Positions 1-6,985 of a DNA stretch of 24,007 nt are shown here, piece after piece. Source of the stretch: CAZIMM01 sp964540415 (GTDB lineage Bacteria; Bacillota; Clostridia; Oscillospirales; Acutalibacteraceae); assembly GCA_964540415.1 (NCBI GenBank), contig CAZIMM010000028.1, forward strand, positions 1 through 24,007, in the 5' to 3' direction. The stretch's first letter is position 1; each line of letters begins with the position of its first letter. Both the position numbers and the translations under genes were made by a program. The notes beneath the pieces are model-generated. The model had not been told where the DNA came from, searched no databases, and saw only the letters and a program-made list of their open reading frames with translations.

Positions 1-679
1 CGAGGCACTCCGCTTCACAGCCCCAGCTTTCAGTCATTGCCGCAAGAAGATGTGAGTTAACATCTCTGATTTGTCCCGTTTGCGGTGTCCGGCCGATTTC
101 AACAATTTCATCGCCCGTGGAAATAATTCCGACCCTCGGCTTTTTGACAACCTCGACACGTTCGATACCAATGGCCGAGAGAACACCGATGTGTGACGGG
201 AGAAGCTTTGTATGCTTCCGAATCACAATTTCATTTTCCCTGACATCATCGCCGAGCCTCGTCACATTTTCAAACGGACTGACTGCCTTGAAAACAAAGC
301 AGATTTCGTCGTTTTCATTGTCGGTGTTTTCAACCATAACAACTCCGTCCGCACCGTCCGGCAGCATTCCGCCCGTGGAAATTCTTGCGCACTCGCCGCC
401 TTCGATTGAAAACTCGGCCTTGTCACCCATGAGGATTTCTTTTTTTATTTTGAGAAGGCTCGGTATGCTTTCGCCTGCGCCGTAGGTGTCCGAAGCCCTG
501 ACTGCGTAACCGTCAACAGTTGAGCGATTGAAAGCCGGTATGTTTTCACGGCTTATTATATCATTCGCAGCAACTCTGCCGGAAGCTTCGTCAACAGAAA
601 CCGATTCAGTTTTGAATTCGCAAATCAGCCTCTCTTTTATTATTCTTTCTGCGTCGGATAATGAAACCACATTCAGCAT
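1..679 (-). CDS. moeA: Molybdopterin molybdotransferase MoeA (partial, C-terminus beyond window edge)
   Basis: MoeA inserts molybdate or tungstate into adenylylated molybdopterin in the cytoplasm, the last step of Moco/Tuco synthesis. The minus frame is open from ATG at 679 to the window edge (226 codons of a protein usually near 400 residues). It shows family motifs in the right order: NRSTVDGYA near residue 54, a STGGMLPDGAD segment near residue 104, and IISTGDE opening the MoCF-binding domain near residue 185. The start follows a GAGG ribosome binding site that overlaps the end of tupC, only 7 bases away, so it is probably co-transcribed with the tungstate transporter. That context suggests tungsten insertion for the AOR-family enzyme encoded divergently, but the metal preference cannot be read from this fragment. 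The missing part is the C-terminal portion. Confidence 0.93.
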   Translation of the reverse strand, partial: MLNVVSLSDAERIIKERLICEFKTESVSVDEASGRVAANDIISRENIPAFNRSTVDGYAVRASDTYGAGESIPSLLKIKKEILMGDKAEFSIEGGECARISTGGMLPDGADGVVMVENTDNENDEICFVFKAVSPFENVTRLGDDVRENEIVIRKHTKLLPSHIGVLSAIGIERVEVVKKPRVGIISTGDEIVEIGRTPQTGQIRDVNSHLLAAMTESWGCEAECL

Positions 680-686
680 AATAACC

Positions 687-1355
687 TCAGATTTTCCATT
701 GTGCAATGAATTTTTTGCCCCATTCGGTTGACGGATTGTTGAACAATCTGTCCGGGCTGCCGTCCTCGGCAATTTCTCCGTTGTGAAGCACGATAATTCT
801 CTCGGCAATTCTCTTTGCCTGTGCCGGGGAATGGGTTGTCATTATAACCGTACAGCCTGTCTGAGCCTTGTAATCAGAGATTGCGTTCTCAATCACTTCC
901 GCACTTTCAACATCGGCGGAATTTGCAGGCTCGTCAAGAAGCAAAACATTGCATTTGTTGATGAGCAGCCGGCACAGAGCGGTCTTTTGAAGCTCTCCGC
1001 CCGAAAGCGTCGTCGCCGGTTTATCTCTGAGCGGTTCAAGTCCCATTTTTCGGATAAGCTCATCCGCCTTTTTTTGCGCTTCCTTCTTTTCATCCTTTGC
1101 CGCATACAGAATATTTCCGATTACGGTTTTTGAAAGCGCTATGCTCTGCTGCGGCAAATAAAGAACATTCTCCGGAATGCTGATTTTTCCCTCGGTTTTT
1201 TCGGTAACCCCGGCAAGGATCTTGAGCAGCGTGCTTTTTCCGCTTCCGTTGGCACCGATAATCACAACTGTTTCGCCGTCCGTTATTTTCAGCTTATCAA
1301 TTTTCAGCACGGTTCTGCTTCCGTATTGTTTCCTCAGTCCGTCAAGCTCAATCAT
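687..1355 (-). CDS. tupC: Tungstate ABC transporter ATP-binding protein (TupC-like)
   Basis: Cytoplasmic ATPase that powers the adjacent permease. The 222 residues carry a full ABC core: Walker A GANGSGKST (34-42), Q-loop around residues 69-70, signature LSGGE (117-121), Walker B VLLLDEP (137-143) and a switch histidine in TTHS. The length is normal for an oxyanion importer ATPase without a C-terminal TOBE/MOP regulatory domain. The start has a very strong AAAGGAGG ribosome binding site and overlaps the permease stop by 8 bases, showing translational coupling. The assignment to tungstate rather than molybdate, sulfate or phosphate rests on the clear TupA-type binding protein of the same operon and the neighbouring AOR gene. 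ATPase sequence alone would not distinguish these. Confidence 0.9.
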   Translation of the reverse strand: MIELDGLRKQYGSRTVLKIDKLKITDGETVVIIGANGSGKSTLLKILAGVTEKTEGKISIPENVLYLPQQSIALSKTVIGNILYAAKDEKKEAQKKADELIRKMGLEPLRDKPATTLSGGELQKTALCRLLINKCNVLLLDEPANSADVESAEVIENAISDYKAQTGCTVIMTTHSPAQAKRIAERIIVLHNGEIAEDGSPDRLFNNPSTEWGKKFIAQWKI

Positions 1356-2034
1356 TTGTATCCTCCTTTACAAGAAGCGACGCAATGACATTCACAAGCA
1401 GTGCGATTATCAGAAGCACAATACCCAGCGCCAAAGCAAAGCTGAAATTGCCCTTGTTTGTTTCAAGCAGAATTGCCGTTGTCATAACCCTTGTTTTCCA
1501 TTGAATGTTGCCGCCGACAAGGCTGACAGCTCCCACCTCGGCAATGGAGCGGCCGAACGCGGTAAGAGCGACGGAAAGCAGGGATATTCTGTTTTCGTTC
1601 AAAAGGAGTGAGAATATTTTTACAGAGGGAAGCCCCATTCCCTTTGCGGTTTCGATGAGCTGCGCAGCCCTCACGGATATAACAGAACGTGTCAGCGAAA
1701 TCACAACCGGAATAATCAGGATGCATTGGGCGATGACCATTGCCTTGACAGTGAAAAGTATACCCAATCTGCCGAAAGGGCCGTAGCGCGTGAAAAGAAT
1801 ATAGACCAACAGGCCTGCCACCACAGGAGGCAGACCCATCAGTGTGTTAATTATTCTGACAACTGCTTTTTTGCCCTTAAAGCTGCCCTTGCTCAGCAGA
1901 ACGCCCAGCGGCATTCCGACAATGCAGGAAATTGTTGTGCTGAAAAATGACATTCTCAGCGTTACGCCGATGATTTGCAGCAGTTCCCTGTCCATTGAAA
2001 AAAGCAGATTAAGGCTTTCAATCGCTTTATCCAC
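1348..2034 (-). CDS. tupB: Tungstate ABC transporter permease (TupB-like)
   Basis: Integral membrane subunit of the oxyanion importer, 228 residues with about five to six hydrophobic segments. The MetI-like permease coupling (EAA-type) region is visible around residues 130-155 (ETAKGMGLPS... followed by a conserved basic/asparagine stretch), and LMGLPPVVAGLLVY around residues 65-78 is typical of Tup/Wtp permeases. A GTG start at 2034 is chosen because it lies just 2 bases after the tupA stop. The ribosome binding site there is weak, so translation probably depends on coupling to tupA. An internal ATG 13 codons later is possible but has no better site. Gene order A-B-C matches the known tungstate transporter arrangement of Firmicutes. 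Confidence 0.9.
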   Translation of the reverse strand: MDKAIESLNLLFSMDRELLQIIGVTLRMSFFSTTISCIVGMPLGVLLSKGSFKGKKAVVRIINTLMGLPPVVAGLLVYILFTRYGPFGRLGILFTVKAMVIAQCILIIPVVISLTRSVISVRAAQLIETAKGMGLPSVKIFSLLLNENRISLLSVALTAFGRSIAEVGAVSLVGGNIQWKTRVMTTAILLETNKGNFSFALALGIVLLIIALLVNVIASLLVKEDTND

Positions 2035-2036
2035 GC

Positions 2037-2879
2037 TTATTTTTCAAGAAGGTAAAAGAGCTGTTCTCCGTATTCTTCAACGCCGTATTTCTCGATGAGT
2101 GCGCTCGCTTCGTCGCCTGTAAGCCAGTTGATAAGAGCCTTAGCACCCTCTGTGTTGATTCCGTCGAGCTTTTCGGGGTTGCATTCGATGAGTGAATATG
2201 TGTTCTTCATATCGTCTCCCTTTTCAAGGATGATTAAAAGGTCACCCTTGTCAGCCATTGAAAGGAAGGTTGCTTTATCGGTGAGACAATATGCCTTCTG
2301 CTCCTTCGCCATTGTGAGGCAGGCTCCCATACCCTGACCTGCCGAAACATACCATTTTTCTGTCTGCGGATCCGGTGCGTTATCGCCCCAGATTTTCAGT
2401 TCAGCCTTGTGCGTGCCGCTTTCGTCACCGCGGGAAATGAAAGTTGCTTCGGCAGTTCTGATTTTTCCGAACGCCTCCGCAGCATCTACACAGCCCTTTA
2501 TGCCCGCCGGATCGTCCTTAGGTCCGACAACAACAAAGTAGTTGTACATAAACGAAAGCCTTTCAAGACCGTAGCCGTTATTGATGAACTCCTCCTCGGA
2601 TGCCTTTGCATGAACAAGGATAAGGTCGGCGTTGCCGTCAACGGCCTTCTGAATTGCCGCGCCCGTACCTGCGGACTGAACCTCAACCGTATAGCCTGTT
2701 TTCTCCTCAAAAACCGGAAGCAGGTACGGAAGGAGGCCGGAATCGTTCACTGAGGTTGTTGTGGACATTCTGATTACCGGGTTAGCAGGTGTTTTTGCCG
2801 CCGGTTCTGCGGCGCCTCCGCAAGCAGCAAGAGAAATGATCAGAGCGATTGGCAAAAGCACTGCAAGAAGTTTTTTCAT
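2037..2879 (-). CDS. tupA: Tungstate-binding lipoprotein (TupA-like)
   Basis: Extracellular substrate-binding lipoprotein that delivers tungstate to the permease. The 280 residues start with a lipoprotein signal whose lipobox LAAC places the lipidated cysteine at residue 20. The mature N-terminus carries STTTSVNDSGLL (39-50), a hallmark of the TupA/WtpA-related oxyanion-binding proteins; serine and threonine residues there contact the oxyanion in characterised homologues. A second conserved block, SRGDESGTHKAE, lies near residues 169-180. The ATG at 2879 has a clear AAGGAG site and is preceded within about 20 bases by a structured leader (2901-2975). TupA proteins are highly selective for tungstate over molybdate, which fits the AOR gene next door; the selectivity here is inferred from family membership. 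Confidence 0.92.
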   Translation of the reverse strand: MKKLLAVLLPIALIISLAACGGAAEPAAKTPANPVIRMSTTTSVNDSGLLPYLLPVFEEKTGYTVEVQSAGTGAAIQKAVDGNADLILVHAKASEEEFINNGYGLERLSFMYNYFVVVGPKDDPAGIKGCVDAAEAFGKIRTAEATFISRGDESGTHKAELKIWGDNAPDPQTEKWYVSAGQGMGACLTMAKEQKAYCLTDKATFLSMADKGDLLIILEKGDDMKNTYSLIECNPEKLDGINTEGAKALINWLTGDEASALIEKYGVEEYGEQLFYLLEK

Positions 2880-2900
2880 AATTCATTCTCCTTTTCAAGC

Positions 2901-2975
2901 ACGGAAGGCAATACAGTTTCCCGTCTTACCCTTTGCCGATGACAAAAGTCAGTGTTATTTCGGCATCGTTTCCGT
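2901..2975 (-). promoter_or_regulatory. Structured 5' leader of tupA, candidate Moco/Tuco-type riboswitch
   Basis: Read on the minus strand, this leader folds into a closed three-way arrangement. The outer stem pairs ACGGAA (2970-2975) with TTCCGT (2901-2906). One arm pairs GCCGA (2960-2964) with TCGGC (2935-2939), topped by TGAC/GTCA (2948-2951 with 2940-2943). The other arm pairs GGCAA (2933-2937) with TTGCC (2907-2911) and holds a short hairpin with a GAAA tetraloop (2913-2924). The two arms compete for bases 2935-2937. The tupA ribosome binding site begins about 10 bases downstream, suggesting translational control. Moco RNAs are known upstream of molybdate/tungstate transport and cofactor genes and use a GNRA tetraloop; a Tuco-sensing variant has been proposed. 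The pairing is seen, while the class is inferred from context. Confidence 0.5.
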
Positions 2976-3077
2976 TTTCATGCAAAATGTTTAGAAAGCG
3001 GAAATCGGATTATGAATCAGAGCGGATAAAAATCCGCATACTTCTCTCGTAATTCTTTATATTTTACTTTGCATATA

Positions 3078-3105
3078 TTGAAATATTTTGTGTACATGGT
3101 ATAAT
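3078..3105 (+). promoter_or_regulatory. Sigma-70-type promoter of the AOR operon
   Basis: TTGAAA (-35, 3078-3083) and a perfect TATAAT (-10, 3100-3105) are separated by 16 bases. They sit about 40 bases before the first gene, in an AT-rich stretch divergent from tupA. No operator-like palindrome was recognised. Confidence 0.75.
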
Positions 3106-3146
3106 ATATCATAGATTTATTAAATGTACAAGAGGTGTAAAAAATA

Positions 3147-3638
3147 ATGCGGATTTCCGTTGTATGCATTAGCGACAGATGCTCCCGAAAAGAGTGCGAA
3201 GACATCAGCGGCCCACTTATTTCCGAACTTATGAGCCCTCTTGCCGAAACCGAAGAATACATAATTGTCCCGGACGAAATCAGTGTAATTGCCGACGTGC
3301 TGATTCACCTTAGCGACGAAACAAAAAGCGATATAGTTTTCACAACCGGCGGCACCGGCTTCGCTCCGCGTGATGTTACGCCGGAAGCAACAAAATCCGT
3401 AATTGAAAAGGAAGTTCCCGGAATATCCGAGGCAATAAGGCAAAAAAGTCTTGAAATAACGCCGAACGCAATGCTTTCACGGGCAACGGCTGGTATAAGA
3501 GGAAAAACGCTTATAATCAATCTCCCGGGAAGTCCCAAAGCGGTCAGGGAATCGCTTGAGGTTGTTATGCCTGTTTTGAAGCATGCGGTTGAAACGCTTT
3601 CGGGCAACACGCAATCCTGCGGGGGGAACTATAAATGA
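3147..3638 (+). CDS. Molybdopterin adenylyltransferase family protein (MogA/MoaB)
   Basis: Cytoplasmic enzyme that adenylylates molybdopterin, preparing it for metal insertion by MoeA. The 163 residues match the normal MogA/MoaB length, and the family signature TTGGTGFAPRDVTPEA lies at residues 66-81, followed by NLPGSPKAV near residue 127, the C-terminal conserved segment. An AGAGGTG ribosome binding site lies 9 bases before the ATG at 3147. It is the first gene of the operon, directly behind the promoter, and its stop overlaps the start of the next gene (ATGA). MogA and MoaB are paralogous and cannot be separated by eye, so no gene symbol is given. In a tungsten-enzyme locus either could serve tungstopterin synthesis. 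Confidence 0.93.
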   Translation: MRISVVCISDRCSRKECEDISGPLISELMSPLAETEEYIIVPDEISVIADVLIHLSDETKSDIVFTTGGTGFAPRDVTPEATKSVIEKEVPGISEAIRQKSLEITPNAMLSRATAGIRGKTLIINLPGSPKAVRESLEVVMPVLKHAVETLSGNTQSCGGNYK

Positions 3639-4315
3639 GTTTAAAAAGTGATGCTCAGGGGTTCGACATCGGCAGCAAAAGCGCGGCTGTCATCGGGTGC
3701 GGAGGATTGGGCTGCAACGTTTGCGTTCACCTTGCCGGAGCCGGAATCGGCCGGTTGTTCATCTGTGATTTTGACACTGTATGCGAAAAAAACCTCAACA
3801 GACAGTTTGTCTATTCGGTTGCAGACATCGGCAGAGAAAAAACCGCCGTTATGCTTAAGCATCTTTCACGTTACGCCCCGGACTGCGAAATCACCGCAGT
3901 AAACAAAAAAATCGAAAAAACGGAAGACCTTGACTTTGCCGAAAACTGTGATATTGTGATTCTGGCGGTTGACAACTCAACCGTAAGGAAAACGGTCTCG
4001 GAATTTTGCAGAAAGAACGGCATTCCGCTGATAAACGGCGGCATCAACGGCCTTTACGGCGTATGTTATCTTTATATTCCGCGTGAAACGCCTTGCCTTG
4101 AATGCGCCGGACTCCTCAATGACAGCAAAAGCACTCTGAATGTCAGCAGCACGGCGGGCATTATCGGTTCATTGTCCGTTTCGCTTGCACAAAGGTATCT
4201 TAACGGAGACAGGTCGCTTGCGGGGAAGCTGATGATTTACGACAAAGAAGAAATAACTCATTTGACGGTTAAGCCGTCAAGAGAATGCAAAGTTTGCAGC
4301 AAACGGGAGGGATAA
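3635..4315 (+). CDS. MoeB/ThiF-family E1-like adenylyltransferase
   Basis: Members of this family adenylate the C-terminal Gly-Gly of small sulfur carriers (MoaD, ThiS) before thiocarboxylation. The 226 residues show the nucleotide-binding GCGGLG (21-26), D45/D47, the NRQ block (55-57) of the ATP site, and two Cys pairs, CLEC (154-157) and CKVC (218-221), that form the structural zinc site. It has no rhodanese domain, so sulfur must come from another protein. The ATG overlaps the upstream stop and has a G-rich ribosome binding site. The obvious partner is the MoaD-like protein encoded at 6249-6536 in the same operon. It could be annotated MoeB, ThiF or HesA; the context favours the molybdopterin pathway. 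Confidence 0.9.
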   Translation: MSLKSDAQGFDIGSKSAAVIGCGGLGCNVCVHLAGAGIGRLFICDFDTVCEKNLNRQFVYSVADIGREKTAVMLKHLSRYAPDCEITAVNKKIEKTEDLDFAENCDIVILAVDNSTVRKTVSEFCRKNGIPLINGGINGLYGVCYLYIPRETPCLECAGLLNDSKSTLNVSSTAGIIGSLSVSLAQRYLNGDRSLAGKLMIYDKEEITHLTVKPSRECKVCSKREG

Positions 4316-4318
4316 TTC

Positions 4319-6256
4319 ATGGCGGAACTAAAAGGCTATATGGGCAAGGTGCTTTTTGTTGACCTTACAAATCAAACGCACAGCCTTTTCCCCTGGACGG
4401 ATGAGGACAGAAAGAGAACACTCGGCGGGAAAATTATGGCGGCGGATATTCTGCTGCACCATATCAAGCCCGGCATGAAGGCGTTTGACGAAGACAACTG
4501 GATTGTCGTTTCGACAGGGCCGCTGACGGGCTGCGGATGCCCGAATTCTCCGCGCTTCAACATTTCAACAATTTCGCCGCTCACCGATATTGTCACCTCC
4601 TCAAACTGCGGCGGCGACTTCGGCTTTTCGCTCAAGCGCGCCGGTTATGATGCGGTTATTTTCACCGGCAGAGCGCAAGCGCCGACAACCGTCAATATCA
4701 CTGTTGACGGTGTAAGCTTTGAGGATGCAGGTGAGCTTTGGGGGCTGACAACAGGCGAAACTCAGGAAAAGCTGAAGCCGAATGCCGGCAAACTCGTAAT
4801 CGGTCCGGCAGGCGAAAACAAGGTTCTTTATGCCTGCGTTTTCAGCAACCAGAGAACAGCCGGCCGCGGAGGAGTCGGAGCGGTTTTCGGCAGCAAAAAC
4901 TTAAAGGCAGTTACCGCTTTCGGATATAAGACTCCGGAGGTAGCAAACCGTGAAAAGCTCAATGATATCAATGTCAAATGGTCAAAGGTTCTTCGCACTC
5001 ATCCGCTCACGGGAAGGCAGCTCCCCAAGCTCGGGTCGGCAGGGCTTATTGCACCGATGCAGGCACACAAAATCCTCGCCACGAAAAATTTCAGCGCGGG
5101 TCGTTTCGACAATTTTGAAAAGGTTTCCGGAGAGGAGCTGGCTGAAAACCATCTTGTTTCCAATGCCGCCTGCACTTCCTGCGTGATTCGCTGCGCGAGA
5201 ATGGTCAGTGTTGACAATAAAATCGTCAAAGGCCCCGAACTTGAAATTCTCGGGCTGATGGGCCCCAACATTTTAAATGATGACATTGAAAAAATCATTG
5301 AGTGGAACTATGTTGTGGACGAAATGGGAATGGACGCGATTTCCGCTTCAGGCGTTGTTGCATTTGCAATGGAGCTCAAGGAAAAAGGAATGGCTGATTT
5401 CGGATTGGAATTCGGCAGGGTTGACAACATAACAGATATTCTGAAAAAAATTGCCCGTCGGGAGGGCGAATATTCAATTCTTGCGGACGGGACAAAGCGA
5501 ATGAGCGACAAATACGGCGGAAAAGATTTTGCAATTCAGTCAAAGGGCATGGAGCTTTCGGCATATGAGCCGCGCCACGCAGTCGGTCAGGGCTTGGGTT
5601 ATGCAACCTCAAACCGCGGCGGCTGCCACCTGAACGCAGGCTATATGGTTTTTGCCGAGGGTCTCGGTCTTGACATCGACGCTCTTACACCCCACGGCAA
5701 AGCCGCACTGACAATTATGTTCCAGAATCTGATGGAAGCGGTTTCGGCTTGCGGCGAATGCCTTTTCACAAGCTACACAGTATTTCCCGGCTTCTTTGTA
5801 GATAAGCCGAACTGGTGGCTGACAAGAGCTATTCTCGGCTGCTTCCCTTATGTCGGCCCTGTCGTCAATCTGCTCAACCACTTTACAAAGGCTGCAAAAA
5901 TCAATATACCGTTACTTCCGCACTCTTATGCGGTCAAATACGCAACGGGCCTTAAATCCACAATGGCAAGCTTCCTGACATGGGGAGCTTACGGATATAA
6001 TACAGAGCGCATCTCCAACATCATTCTGGGACAGAAGGCAGATGCCGACAAGCTTCCCGGCAGACTTGTTAACGAGCTGCAGGAGCGAGACAACCCGAAG
6101 ACAAAGGTTCCGCTTGAAAAAATGAAGAAGGTTTATTACCGGGCGAGAGGGTGGAAAGACGGAATTCCGACCTATCACAGGCTGAAAACCCTGGGAATTA
6201 ATCTTGACAGAAATATTTATGATAATGCTGTGAAAGAGGCAAAAGGAAATGGCTGA
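4319..6256 (+). CDS. Tungsten-dependent aldehyde:ferredoxin oxidoreductase family enzyme
   Basis: AOR-family enzymes oxidise aldehydes to carboxylates with tungstopterin and one [4Fe-4S] cluster, passing electrons to ferredoxin. The 645-residue protein begins with the typical GYMGKVLFVDLT, then STGPLTGCGCPNSPRFN (65-81) and the conserved GGDFGFSLKRAGYDA of the pterin-binding beta domain. The cluster ligands are visible as CxxCxxxC at C285, C288 and C292, with the fourth cysteine probably C478 or C481. It is about 40 residues longer than the archetypal archaeal AOR, mostly in the C-terminal domain. The ribosome binding site is GGGAGG. Flanking cofactor, sulfur-carrier and ferredoxin genes plus the TupABC importer support tungsten. 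The substrate cannot be read from sequence; the family also includes formaldehyde, glyceraldehyde-3-phosphate and other acceptors, and electron-bifurcating forms. Confidence 0.93.
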   Translation: MAELKGYMGKVLFVDLTNQTHSLFPWTDEDRKRTLGGKIMAADILLHHIKPGMKAFDEDNWIVVSTGPLTGCGCPNSPRFNISTISPLTDIVTSSNCGGDFGFSLKRAGYDAVIFTGRAQAPTTVNITVDGVSFEDAGELWGLTTGETQEKLKPNAGKLVIGPAGENKVLYACVFSNQRTAGRGGVGAVFGSKNLKAVTAFGYKTPEVANREKLNDINVKWSKVLRTHPLTGRQLPKLGSAGLIAPMQAHKILATKNFSAGRFDNFEKVSGEELAENHLVSNAACTSCVIRCARMVSVDNKIVKGPELEILGLMGPNILNDDIEKIIEWNYVVDEMGMDAISASGVVAFAMELKEKGMADFGLEFGRVDNITDILKKIARREGEYSILADGTKRMSDKYGGKDFAIQSKGMELSAYEPRHAVGQGLGYATSNRGGCHLNAGYMVFAEGLGLDIDALTPHGKAALTIMFQNLMEAVSACGECLFTSYTVFPGFFVDKPNWWLTRAILGCFPYVGPVVNLLNHFTKAAKINIPLLPHSYAVKYATGLKSTMASFLTWGAYGYNTERISNIILGQKADADKLPGRLVNELQERDNPKTKVPLEKMKKVYYRARGWKDGIPTYHRLKTLGINLDRNIYDNAVKEAKGNG

Positions 6257-6536
6257 AATTACGGTTAAACTGTTCGGAGTGTTCAGAAGCGATACGCACC
6301 TTGATAAGATTAAGCTTAATGTTGCAAATATTGCAGACATTTTTCCTTCACTCAACGAGGTTGTGGATTCGGTTTATTTCGAAAAAAAGAAGGAAAATTC
6401 AAAGCTTGAAAAACCGAAACCGATCAAATTCAAAGATGCCGTTATATATATAAACGGCGAGCGTGTTTCAAAAAAGAGATTTAAGTTGGCCGACGGTGAC
6501 GAGGTATGGCTTATGTCACCGGCCTCGGGGGGTTGA
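6249..6536 (+). CDS. MoaD/ThiS-like sulfur carrier protein
   Basis: Small ubiquitin-like sulfur carrier (95 residues). MoaD thiocarboxylates donate the dithiolene sulfurs of molybdopterin. The sequence ends in GDEVWLMSPASGG, that is, the exposed C-terminal Gly-Gly required for adenylation by an E1 enzyme, here most likely the MoeB/ThiF-like protein of the same operon. A lysine-rich insertion (residues about 40-58) makes it slightly longer than classical MoaD (about 80). The ATG lies inside the last codons of the AOR gene (8-base overlap) with AGAGGC as the ribosome binding site. No MoaE partner is encoded in the window, so it must either work with a MoaE elsewhere or have an AOR-specific role. 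MoaD-like genes adjacent to AOR genes are a known association. Confidence 0.85.
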   Translation: MAEITVKLFGVFRSDTHLDKIKLNVANIADIFPSLNEVVDSVYFEKKKENSKLEKPKPIKFKDAVIYINGERVSKKRFKLADGDEVWLMSPASGG

Positions 6537-6540
6537 GAAT

Positions 6541-6921
6541 ATGGCATTTGAAATTGACAGAGAAAAATGCCTGGGCTGCGGAGCGTGTGCATTTATTTGC
6601 CTTTTCAATGTGCCGCAGCCGGTGAATTCCGAAAAATCACTTTATCAAATTGATACGGAAAAATGCACGGGCTGCGGACAGTGCAGAAACATCTGCCCGA
6701 ATTGTGCAATCCGTCCGGCTTCCGGACACAAACAGATCAAATCTGTGAAAATCAATCCCGAAAAATGCATCGGATGTTCATTGTGTGCCCGCGGCTGTGT
6801 AACAAGTGCTCCACACGGAAAAATCAAGGAGTCGTTTGAAATTGACAGCTCGAAATGTATAAAGTGCGGTGTCTGTGCTTCAAAGTGCCGCAAGGATGCA
6901 ATAGATATTGAATATGAATAA
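6541..6921 (+). CDS. Polyferredoxin-like protein with four 4Fe-4S motifs
   Basis: Likely electron acceptor of the AOR enzyme, cytoplasmic, 126 residues. Four CxxCxxCxxxC motifs are visible: C10-C20, C42-C52 (followed by another Cys at 55), C76-C86 and C106-C116, enough for four [4Fe-4S] clusters in two ferredoxin-like repeats. Only the second and part of the others keep the classical proline after the last cysteine. The ATG at 6541 is preferred over upstream in-frame codons because it has a GGGGGG ribosome binding site 8 bases upstream and starts the first repeat directly, while the longer frame would overlap the MoaD gene. It follows the MoaD-like gene by 4 bases and closes the biochemical core of the operon. 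Similar subunits accompany bacterial AORs. Confidence 0.9.
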   Translation: MAFEIDREKCLGCGACAFICLFNVPQPVNSEKSLYQIDTEKCTGCGQCRNICPNCAIRPASGHKQIKSVKINPEKCIGCSLCARGCVTSAPHGKIKESFEIDSSKCIKCGVCASKCRKDAIDIEYE

Positions 6922-6985
6922 AAATCACTTTGCGAAATAAGCCTATGCAAAGCGGTAGTAAATTCACATGGTTATGGGGTAAAAA

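Noticed and set aside
117..485. Plus-strand open frame opposite moeA
   Set aside because: It is antisense to a clear MoeA coding frame with conserved motifs and has no ribosome binding site.
893..1105. Arg/Lys-rich minus-strand small open frame within tupC
   Set aside because: It is an alternative frame of the ABC ATPase gene; its composition reflects the frame shift.
6463..6540. Upstream extension of the ferredoxin reading frame
   Set aside because: It would overlap the MoaD-like gene; the ATG at 6541 has a strong ribosome binding site and begins the first cysteine motif.
6929..6952. CTTTGC/GCAAAG inverted repeat between the ferredoxin and MFS genes
   Set aside because: Only six pairs with no T tract after it, so it is not called a terminator.
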